Below are positions 17,213 to 23,619 of a stretch of 23,625 nt of DNA, one piece after another; position 1 is the first letter of the stretch, and each line of letters starts with the position of its first letter. A program made the position numbers and the translations under genes. The notes below the pieces were generated by a model. It was not told the DNA's origin, did no database searches, and saw only the letters and a program-made list of their open reading frames with translations. Source of the stretch: Spirochaetales bacterium (GTDB taxonomy: Bacteria; Spirochaetota; Spirochaetia; Sphaerochaetales; Sphaerochaetaceae); the NCBI GenBank assembly GCA_022771185.1, contig JALFCJ010000097.1, positions 1 through 23,625 of the forward strand, given 5' to 3'.

Positions 17213-17747
17213 AATCATTTAAACTCATCCAATTCTCTGCAACTGAATAAATTCCAAGCTGCTTCGTATTCTCTAATCCAGTCTTAATCAGTAATCTCTC
17301 CTGTATTCTTCGGATAGTTCTGATAGATGTTCCCAGCATATCTGCTATTTCCTTTTGGCTTAGTCCATAACTCATGGCATCAAGAACATCACCCTCTTTT
17401 GAGTTCAAACTCTGCTTTACTATATTACGCCTATAAGTAGTCCTACCAGACACAATTCCCTCAAACTGCAAAGGTTGATCCAAGTCAGGATATTCTATGA
17501 ATGGAAATATTCCAGATAATAGTGACTGCTTCGTTCTATCTGCAAAAACGATGACTCTGCATTGGTTATTTATCTTCTTTGCCTGCATAATATCATCAGC
17601 AAGAACCTTAAATGATTTTGAGTCTGTAACAAGAATATCTATATCCTTATAAAAATATGGGAATGGTTGGATTATAGTTTTTGCAAATCTATAATCTTCC
17701 GGAACATCATCAAACATATATCTCTTTCTTAATAATACTGTCTTCAT
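17211..17747 (-). CDS. LuxR/FixJ-type regulator with atypical N-terminal domain
   Basis: The 178-residue protein ends in a LuxR-type helix-turn-helix (about residues 115-172): LNSKEGDVLDAMSYGLSQKE, IADMLGTSIRTIRRIQERLL, IKTGLENTKQLGIY. In most family members the sequence is LTxRExEVLxLxAxGxxxKEIA, so this is a clear match. Residues 1-110 contain receiver-like alternating strands (DIDILVTDS, CRVIVFAD), but the usual acidic cluster near the N-terminus and the conserved Lys of response regulators are not evident, so phosphorylation is doubtful. No histidine kinase is adjacent. Lower G+C than neighbouring operons. No Shine-Dalgarno sequence lies before the ATG; a TATTAT box is only four bases upstream. 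The target is unknown, possibly its own promoter or the AT-rich gap beside it. Confidence 0.75.
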   Translation of the reverse strand: MKTVLLRKRYMFDDVPEDYRFAKTIIQPFPYFYKDIDILVTDSKSFKVLADDIMQAKKINNQCRVIVFADRTKQSLLSGIFPFIEYPDLDQPLQFEGIVSGRTTYRRNIVKQSLNSKEGDVLDAMSYGLSQKEIADMLGTSIRTIRRIQERLLIKTGLENTKQLGIYSVAENWMSLND

Positions 17748-18225
17748 ATAAATAATAACGCAAAAATAGCAAAATATGTATTTGTTTTTATTTGTTATTC
17801 CTACTTCGGATTATTATTTTATTTTTTAAAAGATTGAATACATTTCTATTTTTATATTATTTCTATTTTTATTGTTATATATCTTTTTATATATTTTATT
17901 ATAATAAGACGTTTGTTGATTTTTTTGTTTTTTCAACCCAAAGTAAAACAATGAAAATGATCCTTGTTTTTTAGCATTCTGGCTTATATTTTATAGTCAA
18001 AATGAATTGAATGACGTCGAGAAGAACTTAAAAACAGATATCTGATATGTTTTACTTACAACATCACTCAGGATTATATAAACAAAAGAATAGCTAAATA
18101 TTAAGCAACACAAAAAAATACTAGATCATTGCACCATAATGAAAATAACTTAAAAAAACAAACTACAATGATAGATTTATAAACTATACGCTAAGAAGAG
18201 TCCAAAATGGAGACTTACCAAAGAT
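17748..18225. other. AT-rich intergenic gap without a convincing gene
   Basis: These 478 bases are very rich in A and T. A 60-codon plus-strand frame at 17792-17974 is only low-complexity Phe/Ile/Tyr codons without a ribosome site. The end next to 17748 must hold the promoter of the LuxR-type gene; repeated ACAAATA-like words occur there on the minus strand. No terminator with a clear stem was found for the UPF0178 gene. I see no RNA gene. Confidence 0.5.
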
Positions 18226-18774
18226 TCAACAATATTCTTTCTTATACTTAGTAATAATAGTATCTAAGGAAGCAGCAAACGCATTGACAGTTCTCTGGTC
18301 AAAGCATTTGTTTTTCTCAGATTCAAACCCCATTTCCCGCAAAGCAGTCATAAAGTTTCTATCGGACAAACGTTCTTTAATATTAATAGAAGTATATGTA
18401 TTGCCCCGATCATCTAATACAACTATGCCCTTCTCAACTAGTCTATCAGATAAAGGAACGTCATGAGAAATAGCAAAGCCAGGTGCATTTGCATTATCAA
18501 CAAGATAATCATCGGCACTATTAGCACCAACAGGTACAACAGCCATATGTATATTACTCTTGATTTTTCTTAATTCAGACTTATCAAGTTTATCTCGATA
18601 AGGGAGACGAAGAGCTGCTGTATGATTCTCAATGGCTTCCTTTACATCAGACAACATTCTATCAGAAGCAAAAACACATTCCCCTATATACTCTGACTCT
18701 TTGACAACTCTTTTAAGAATTATTGCTCTATGTGCCTTAGGAAGTGAATCTGCATCGATATATATATTGAACAT
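18226..18774 (-). CDS. UPF0178 (YaiI/YqxD, DUF188) family protein
   Basis: The 182-residue protein fits the YaiI/YqxD family of PIN-like proteins of unknown function. Family landmarks are IYIDADSLP at the N-terminus (usually VDADACP), GANSADDYLVDNA (about 93-105), FAISHDVPLSDRLVEKGIVV with LDDRGNTYT (about 111-140), and IKERLSDRNFMTALREMG. The DAD and ADD acidic residues would make a metal site as in PIN nucleases, suggesting an RNase-like role, which is unproven. Family members are often about 150 residues; this one has a modest C-terminal extension. It is divergent from pfp. It has no Shine-Dalgarno sequence, and its -10 box is six bases from the ATG, so its mRNA may be leaderless. Confidence 0.85.
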   Translation of the reverse strand: MFNIYIDADSLPKAHRAIILKRVVKESEYIGECVFASDRMLSDVKEAIENHTAALRLPYRDKLDKSELRKIKSNIHMAVVPVGANSADDYLVDNANAPGFAISHDVPLSDRLVEKGIVVLDDRGNTYTSINIKERLSDRNFMTALREMGFESEKNKCFDQRTVNAFAASLDTIITKYKKEYC

Positions 18775-18780
18775 AGATGT

Positions 18781-18816
18781 AGAATACAGCCAAATCTGTT
18801 ACTGTTTCAAGTAACA
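18781..18816 (-). promoter_or_regulatory. Promoter and overlapping palindrome of the UPF0178 gene
   Basis: On the minus strand TTGAAA (18810-18805), an 18-base spacer and TATTCT (18786-18781) are followed by six bases and the ATG at 18774. The -35 box lies within the palindrome TGTTACTGTTTCAAGTAACA (18797-18816; 7-bp arms, 6-base centre). A repressor bound there would block this promoter. Confidence 0.5.
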
Positions 18817-18837
18817 ATATTATTTCGATATTTCTTT

Positions 18838-18867
18838 ATTTGTTTTTCCACAACGATAGAAACAAAT
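18838..18867. promoter_or_regulatory. Inverted repeat upstream of pfp
   Basis: ATTTGTTT (18838-18845) and AAACAAAT (18860-18867) are perfect 8-bp arms around 14 bases, 45-75 bp before the pfp start. A TAGAAT box (18880-18885) downstream could be the pfp -10. The repeat may bind a dimeric regulator, but A/T-rich arms of this length can arise by chance. Confidence 0.35.
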
Positions 18868-18912
18868 TCCTATATGTTTTAGAATTCACTTGCTAAGGAG
18901 ATAATAATAGAT

Positions 18913-20571
18913 ATGGAACATTCACCATTGCAGAAAGCACGCTACTCTTATCAGCCTAAACTACCTATGATTCTCAGATCAGAAATGAATGAAATTGAGG
19001 CAGTGGAGGGAGCAGAGACAACTAGCGCTGCAGACCAGGATAAGATCAAAGCTCTTTTCCCAAACACTTTCGGACAGAAAGAAATCTCATTCCAGAAAGG
19101 AAAGAGCAAGGTAGAGAAAAAGAAACAAGTCGTTGGAGTTATTCTCTCAGGTGGACAGGCTCCTGGTGGTCACAATGTAGTATGCGGCCTCTATGATGCT
19201 CTCAAGAAGGCAGACAAAGACAATGAACTCATTGGTTTCTTGGGTGGTCCAAGCGGTCTTACCGATGACAAGTGCATTGTATTTACAGACGAATATATAA
19301 ATGAATTCAGAAATACAGGCGGATTCGACATCATCGGAAGCGGAAGAACAAAGCTTGAAACAACTGAGCAGTTTGAGAAAGCAGCTGCAGTATGTAAAAA
19401 GCATGGCATTACAGCCATCACAATCATCGGTGGTGACGACTCCAACACAAATGCTGCTGTTCTTGCAGAATACTTTAAGGCACAAAACACTGGAGTACAG
19501 GTAATCGGATGCCCAAAGACTATCGATGGTGACTTGAAGAACGACGACATCGAGATTTCTTTCGGTTTCGACACAGCTACAAAGACATATTCTGAACTTA
19601 TAGGAAATATCGAAAGAGACGCAAACAGTGCAAAGAAGTATTGGCACTTTATCAAGCTCATGGGAAGAAGCGCTTCTCATATCGCTCTTGAATGTGCTCT
19701 TGAGACTCAGCCAAACGTTTGTCTTATTTCTGAAGAGATCGAAAAGAAAGCTATGTCTCTTTCTCAGATTGCAGAATATGTTGCTAAAAGTGTTGCAGAC
19801 AGAGCTAACGCAGGCATGAACTTCGGTGTCGTCCTTATTCCTGAAGGACTGGTTGAATTTGTACCGGAAGTCAAGAAGCTTATCAGCGAAATCAACGACA
19901 CACTCGCAGCAAAGGCAGAAGAATTTGAGAAAGCTGTTACAGCAAAAGATAAAGTTGCCTTCATGCATAAATATCTTACAGCTGAATCAGATGCCGTATT
20001 CTCAATCCTTCCTGATGACATTCAGGCTCAGATGATGGCAGATAGAGACCCACACGGAAACGTACAGGTTTCTAGAATCGAAAGTGAAAAACTTGTTTCC
20101 TCTCTAGTCGCTGCAAAGCTTGAAGAAATGAGAAAAGAAGGAAAGTACAATGGTAAGTTCAACCCACTACACCACTTCTTCGGATATGAAGGAAGATGTG
20201 CATTCCCATCAAACTTTGATTCAGACTATTGCTATTCTCTTGGATACAACGCATTTATGCTCATTCAGTGTGGATGCACAGGATATCTCTCATCTATCAG
20301 AAATCTTTCTGCTCCAGCAACAGAGTGGAAGGCTGGCGGTATGCCTATCACAAAGATGATGAATATCGAGCGCAGACATGGTGAAGACAAGCCTGTAATC
20401 AAGAAAGCTCTCGTAGAACTAGATGGAAAGCCATTTAAGTATTTCAGCGAGAGAAGAGAAAAGTGGGCAACTGAAACCTGCTTTACTTACCCGGGAGCCA
20501 TTCAGTACTACGGACCAGAAAGCGTATGTGATATTACAACTGTTACACTTAAGCTTGAACAGTCCAAGTAA
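18913..20571 (+). CDS. pfp: Diphosphate-dependent 6-phosphofructokinase (long form)
   Basis: The 552-residue enzyme makes fructose 1,6-bisphosphate from fructose 6-phosphate with pyrophosphate instead of ATP, a reversible glycolytic step typical of spirochaetes. SGGQAPGGHN (about 79-88) binds the phosphoryl donor. GGDDS (about 173-177) and PKTIDGDL (about 201-208, with Lys202 and the catalytic Asp205) are signatures of the PPi enzyme; ATP enzymes carry GGDGS- and GTIDND-type residues. MGRSAS (about 250-255) contacts fructose 6-phosphate. The length and the about 70-residue N-terminal extension place it in the long clade with Borrelia and Treponema PfpB and plant PFP. AAGGAG precedes the ATG by 12 bases, slightly long, but no other start fits. 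It is monocistronic, with a strong terminator after it. Confidence 0.95.
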   Translation: MEHSPLQKARYSYQPKLPMILRSEMNEIEAVEGAETTSAADQDKIKALFPNTFGQKEISFQKGKSKVEKKKQVVGVILSGGQAPGGHNVVCGLYDALKKADKDNELIGFLGGPSGLTDDKCIVFTDEYINEFRNTGGFDIIGSGRTKLETTEQFEKAAAVCKKHGITAITIIGGDDSNTNAAVLAEYFKAQNTGVQVIGCPKTIDGDLKNDDIEISFGFDTATKTYSELIGNIERDANSAKKYWHFIKLMGRSASHIALECALETQPNVCLISEEIEKKAMSLSQIAEYVAKSVADRANAGMNFGVVLIPEGLVEFVPEVKKLISEINDTLAAKAEEFEKAVTAKDKVAFMHKYLTAESDAVFSILPDDIQAQMMADRDPHGNVQVSRIESEKLVSSLVAAKLEEMRKEGKYNGKFNPLHHFFGYEGRCAFPSNFDSDYCYSLGYNAFMLIQCGCTGYLSSIRNLSAPATEWKAGGMPITKMMNIERRHGEDKPVIKKALVELDGKPFKYFSERREKWATETCFTYPGAIQYYGPESVCDITTVTLKLEQSK

Positions 20572-20588
20572 GATATATCAGTTTTACT

Positions 20589-20617
20589 AAACCCGTCCAC
20601 GATCGGACGGGTTTTCT
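20589..20617 (+). terminator. Intrinsic terminator of pfp
   Basis: AAACCCGTCC (20589-20598) pairs with GGACGGGTTT (20605-20614) around a six-base loop, followed by a T-rich run, 18 bases after the pfp stop. Confidence 0.92.
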
Positions 20618-20703
20618 TATGTTATAAAAAATTAGAGTACTACAAAAAGTAATATCTAAATTAATTTCAAATATATTTATTATGGATATATAATATTTTT
20701 CTC

Positions 20704-20732
20704 TTGTTTGTTTATGACATGAGATATAGAAT
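20704..20732 (+). promoter_or_regulatory. Promoter for a putative small RNA
   Basis: TTGTTT (20704-20709), exactly 17 bases and TAGAAT (20727-20732) form a good sigma-70-type promoter in a gap with no gene. The predicted start, about 20739, coincides with the first base of a palindrome (20740-20759). Confidence 0.5.
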
Positions 20733-20739
20733 ATGTAAA

Positions 20740-20759
20740 GTAAATGATGGTTCATTTAC
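20740..20759. promoter_or_regulatory. Palindrome, candidate TetR operator 1
   Basis: GTAAATGATGGTTCATTTAC has perfect 8-bp arms and a four-base centre. It contains TGAACCA on the minus strand, a core it shares with the palindrome at 20836-20854, and lies at the predicted start of the putative small RNA. Confidence 0.45.
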
Positions 20760-20795
20760 AACATCTTCAAATAGTCCCCCCTATTATGAAGAACC

Positions 20796-20821
20796 GGGCC
20801 CGACATCTGTCTGGCCCTTTT
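20796..20821 (+). terminator. Intrinsic terminator between pfp and tetR
   Basis: GGGCC (20796-20800) pairs with GGCCC (20813-20817); inside, GACA pairs with TGTC; TTTT follows. It cannot serve pfp, which already has a strong terminator 180 bases upstream, so another transcript must begin in between. Confidence 0.7.
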
Positions 20822-20835
20822 ACATCTATAATCAA

Positions 20836-20881
20836 AAGTGAACCAAATTCACTTGACATATTCCTCCAAGAAAAATAATTT
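20836..20881 (+). promoter_or_regulatory. tetR promoter with overlapping palindromic operator 2
   Basis: The consensus -35 TTGACA (20853-20858), a 17-base spacer and TAATTT (20876-20881) make a strong promoter. The palindrome AAGTGAACCAAATTCACTT (20836-20854; 7-bp arms, 5-base centre) runs into the -35 box, the usual place for autorepression by TetR proteins. The predicted start is within about three bases of the ATG at 20891. Confidence 0.6.
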
Positions 20882-20890
20882 TTGTATAGG

Positions 20891-21433
20891 ATGAAAAAAC
20901 ACTACACAACAAAAGAAAAATTATTGGAAATATGCAAAGAATGCGCCAAAGAAAAAGGAATCAACGGCTTTGGCATGAGAGATGTGGCACATGCCTCAGG
21001 ACTTGCTTTGGGTACTATTTATAATTACTTTACAGACAAAGAGACTATGATTATTGAGACACTTCTCTCAATATGGAAGGATTTCATTTCTTGTATTACA
21101 AATACAGAATCCTTTCATGATTACTTGGAAAGAATCATTAACATTGTTGATGATATTGAATCCACTTACCCGAATTTCATAAATAATCATCCCAGACATA
21201 TAACGGATTCAAAGATAGATAAAGCAAAAGAATTGATGACAAAAGAACTACAAGGCATCAAGGAACAGATAATCTCTGTATTAAATCAAGACAAAATGAT
21301 TAGAAGTAATGTTTTTAATAGTATTTTGACAAAAGAAAATCTTGCAAGGTTTACTATAAAAAATATCCTCTCTGCAAAAACAAAAGAGGATAAAGAATTA
21401 CTCTTACAAATAGTGAAGTGTGCAATCTATTGA
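20891..21433 (+). CDS. TetR/AcrR-family transcriptional regulator
   Basis: The 180-residue protein begins with a TetR-type DNA-binding domain (about residues 1-55): TKEKLLEICKECAKEKGINGF, then GMRDVAHASGLALGTIYNYF with TDKE, the standard helix-turn-helix and its following Lys. The rest is a helical ligand-binding and dimer domain without recognisable specificity. Ligand and targets are unknown; the acyl-CoA synthetase gene about 0.4 kb away makes a fatty-acid-related ligand possible, since many TetR proteins sense acyl-CoA. I use the ATG at 20891; an in-frame TTG at 20882 abuts the -10 box and is unlikely. There is no Shine-Dalgarno sequence. The gene is AT-rich. Its stop codon is immediately next to the stop codon of the convergent yhbY, with no base between them. 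Confidence 0.85.
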   Translation: MKKHYTTKEKLLEICKECAKEKGINGFGMRDVAHASGLALGTIYNYFTDKETMIIETLLSIWKDFISCITNTESFHDYLERIINIVDDIESTYPNFINNHPRHITDSKIDKAKELMTKELQGIKEQIISVLNQDKMIRSNVFNSILTKENLARFTIKNILSAKTKEDKELLLQIVKCAIY

Positions 21434-21727
21434 TTAGATTCTATAGATTCTATCTTCACTCTTTGGATCTTGGCGGAAGAAAACTGAAGTGAAACCTGTA
21501 ATAGCTACTAGTGTAGACTTTGTAGCCGTCTCCAGTTTTCTGGATATATCCTCCACTTCACTCTTCTTATTCGAAAACCTTACCTTCACAAGTTCATGTG
21601 CTGTAAGTGCTGCATCTAAGGAAGAAGCCACACCTTCTGTGAAACCTTCCTTTCCTACATAAACTACAGGGTTTAGCTGCTGTGCCTGTGAGCGCAGAAA
21701 AGCCCTCTGATAACTCTTTAATTCCAT
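21434..21727 (-). CDS. yhbY: YhbY/CRS1-type RNA-binding protein
   Basis: The 97-residue protein is a single CRM (CRS1-YhbY) RNA-binding domain, associated in bacteria with the large ribosomal subunit and its assembly. Family marks are the N-terminal LKSYQRAFLRSQAQQLNPVV, the GxxG-type loop VGKEGFTE, and ALTAHELVKVRF. I choose the ATG at 21727, where this conserved domain begins; the reading frame continues 26 codons further upstream, but that part runs into the terminator of the acyl-CoA synthetase gene. There is no Shine-Dalgarno sequence, and a promoter lies directly before the ATG. Confidence 0.9.
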   Translation of the reverse strand: MELKSYQRAFLRSQAQQLNPVVYVGKEGFTEGVASSLDAALTAHELVKVRFSNKKSEVEDISRKLETATKSTLVAITGFTSVFFRQDPKSEDRIYRI

Positions 21728-21734
21728 AAATCTA

Positions 21735-21763
21735 ATTTTACATATATTTCCGATAATAGGCAA
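21735..21763 (-). promoter_or_regulatory. Promoter of yhbY; -10 box 7 bases from ATG
   Basis: On the minus strand TTGCCT (21763-21758), exactly 17 bases and TAAAAT (21740-21735) are followed by seven bases and the ATG at 21727. It begins inside the T tract of the upstream terminator, so yhbY seems to be separately transcribed and its mRNA probably leaderless. Confidence 0.5.
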
Positions 21764-21789
21764 ATAAAAACGGGGAGACAGAGCTCCCC
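21764..21789 (-). terminator. Intrinsic terminator of acyl-CoA synthetase gene
   Basis: On the minus strand GGGGAG (21789-21784) pairs with CTCCCC (21777-21772) around six bases, followed by GTTTTTAT, 17 bases beyond the stop codon of the acyl-CoA synthetase gene. Confidence 0.85.
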
Positions 21790-21806
21790 TATATACAGAA
21801 AACAAA

Positions 21807-23522
21807 TTAGTCTAGTTTGTACTCATTGGCAACCACAAACCTCTTGATTTTCTTGGTACTTGTCATTTCCAAAGGAGTCTTTGCAACAGTAACCATTGTA
21901 ATCTTCTTGTAAGCCTGAAGATTCTTGTTTACTTCAGAGACGATACCTTCCATCTTCTTCTGAATCTCATCATCCTTCATTGTCTCTCTGACATTCTTTG
22001 ATGGATAGATGATAGCTCTTATACCTTCACTCTTAAGCTCCTTATCCTTTAAATATCCGATAATACAGATCTGTTCGATATCATCATAAAGCTGGAATTT
22101 ATCTTCAATCTCTTCAGGGAATACATTCTTACCGCCATCTGTAACAATGATGGACTTGGCTCTTCCTGTCAGATAGAGATACCCTTCACTATCCAAGTGA
22201 CCCACGTCACCAGTGTTAAGCCAACCGTCAGCATCCAAGATTTCGTCTGTAGCTTCCTGGTTTTTATAGTAACCCTTCATGACCTGAGGTCCCTTGATGT
22301 AGATGACGCCATTTCCTTCACTATCTGGATCAACGATCTTAGCTTCAGTCAAAGCAACGTTCTTACCTACACTCTCAACCTTGAATGCATAAATAGGATT
22401 AAGGTGAGTTATAGGGCTTGTTTCTGTAAGGCCGTATCCTTGGACAAAGTCGAGGCCAAGCTCATTGAAGCCTTTGAAAGTTGAAGAAGGAAGTGGTCCG
22501 CCGCCGCAGATACATATTCTGCAATTATCAAGAGAAAGATTCTTAAGGAGGAAGCCGAACATCTTCTTTCCCACCTTAATGCCGAATGCCTTCTTCAAGA
22601 ATCCGCTGATTCCCATAAGACCTCTGATAAGACCATAAACGACAGCGCCCTTCTTCTTTACGCCTGCAATAAGACCCGCATAAAGCTTATTGAAGATCAT
22701 TGGTACACCAAGGAACATGGTGACTTTAGCTTCCTTAAGTTCCTTTAGCATCTGGGATACAACAAGCTTCTTACCAAAAACTACAGAGGCACCGCTTCCC
22801 AATCCTTCCATAAACACGGCAAGCATTGTGTATGCGTGATGGATAGGAAGAATAGCATAGAATACATCTGAAGGATAAATATTCATGTTAGCCTGGCTGA
22901 TGAAGATATCAGAGACAATATTTTTGTTGGTGAGCATAACACCCTTTGGAGTACCAGTCGTACCACTGGTAAAAAGTATTGCAGCTACATCATCTTCAGT
23001 CATCACAAAACCTTCTTTGTAAGGAGCGGAGAGAGACATTACAGATGGATACTCACCCTTCTCCTCCAGTGATGCATATCCAAGCATTGGGAGGGAAGAC
23101 GCCACCTTCTTCATTCTGTCGTTATCAGCAACAAGAATGACGCTGTCACTGAAGCGGGCAAGTTTAATAAAGTCTTCATCGTGAAGAGATGAGTCAAGTG
23201 GCACAACTGTACAGCCTGCATACTGGACTGCTATATAAGTGACAGCCCATGCAACGCTGTTCTTGCCGCTTACAATGATCTTATCACCCTTCTTGACTCC
23301 CAATGAGAGGAACCAAGAAGAGAGCTCTTTTACTTTGTCTTCAGCTTCTTTATATGTAAGGCAGATCTCTTTTGGGGTATATTCTTTCCAACATGGGTTA
23401 TCACCAAAACGCATGGTGTTAATATGGAATAATTCCTTAATTGTAGGCCACTGGCCCTTGAATTCTTTTCCTCTATAACTATCAAATTGATTCCATGGTG
23501 TCAAATTATCTTTTGTTTTCAT
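21807..23522 (-). CDS. Long-chain fatty-acid--CoA ligase (AMP-dependent synthetase)
   Basis: The 571-residue enzyme belongs to the ANL superfamily and should activate a fatty acid via an acyl-adenylate. The P-loop is FTSGTTGTPKGVMLT (about 184-198), GYGLTETSP is the A5 motif, NTGDVGHLDSEGYLYLTGRA with GGKNVFPEEIE covers A7-A8 and the hinge, and TSTKKIKRF near the C-terminus holds the adenylation Lys (A10). No signal peptide or strong membrane span is seen. It could feed CoA-linked lipid synthesis from host fatty acids, or be an acyl-ACP synthetase; residues do not separate these. I choose the ATG at 23522, eight bases after GAGG, over the ATG at 23528, which is only two bases from it. It is monocistronic, with a terminator behind it. 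Confidence 0.92.
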   Translation of the reverse strand: MKTKDNLTPWNQFDSYRGKEFKGQWPTIKELFHINTMRFGDNPCWKEYTPKEICLTYKEAEDKVKELSSWFLSLGVKKGDKIIVSGKNSVAWAVTYIAVQYAGCTVVPLDSSLHDEDFIKLARFSDSVILVADNDRMKKVASSLPMLGYASLEEKGEYPSVMSLSAPYKEGFVMTEDDVAAILFTSGTTGTPKGVMLTNKNIVSDIFISQANMNIYPSDVFYAILPIHHAYTMLAVFMEGLGSGASVVFGKKLVVSQMLKELKEAKVTMFLGVPMIFNKLYAGLIAGVKKKGAVVYGLIRGLMGISGFLKKAFGIKVGKKMFGFLLKNLSLDNCRICICGGGPLPSSTFKGFNELGLDFVQGYGLTETSPITHLNPIYAFKVESVGKNVALTEAKIVDPDSEGNGVIYIKGPQVMKGYYKNQEATDEILDADGWLNTGDVGHLDSEGYLYLTGRAKSIIVTDGGKNVFPEEIEDKFQLYDDIEQICIIGYLKDKELKSEGIRAIIYPSKNVRETMKDDEIQKKMEGIVSEVNKNLQAYKKITMVTVAKTPLEMTSTKKIKRFVVANEYKLD

Positions 23523-23591
23523 GTTCATTTCCTCTTATCTGACATTTTGCCATATATTTGTAAATCTATAAACATATAACCTTAATCATAC

Positions 23592-23619
23592 CCATGGTGA
23601 TTTGGCTCCAAATGCATGG
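23592..23619. promoter_or_regulatory. Double inverted repeat upstream of acyl-CoA synthetase gene
   Basis: CCATG-GTG-ATTTGG-CT-CCAAAT-G-CATGG forms nested arms of 5 and 6 bp, about 70-100 bp upstream of the acyl-CoA synthetase start and close to the window edge. It may be an operator or the start of a structure in the neighbouring gene; no gene can be read in the remaining 103 bases. Confidence 0.35.

Larger units (their letters stand above)
20739..20821 (+). ncRNA. Putative about 83-nt small RNA or attenuator leader
   Basis: The stretch is bounded by a promoter on the left and an intrinsic terminator on the right, and has no open frame of useful length. The predicted transcript begins with a 20-base palindrome that could fold into a 5' hairpin, continues with a single-stranded region containing C6 (20776-20781), and ends in the GGGCC/GGCCC terminator hairpin. 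The C-rich accessible region flanked by hairpins is the layout of small RNAs that pair with ribosome-binding sites. An alternative is an attenuated leader of the tetR gene, whose own promoter lies just downstream. Confidence 0.4.

Noticed and set aside
17792..17974. 60-codon plus-strand frame in the AT-rich gap
   Set aside because: Low-complexity Phe/Tyr/Ile codons, no ribosome site and no recognisable domain.
19147..19968. 273-codon frame antisense to pfp
   Set aside because: It opposes a clearly conserved gene, is rich in Cys, Phe and Ser as expected of a reversed frame, and has no ribosome site.
20549..20755. 68-codon minus-strand frame after pfp
   Set aside because: It crosses the pfp terminator and the end of pfp, has no suitably spaced ribosome site, and composition alone explains it.
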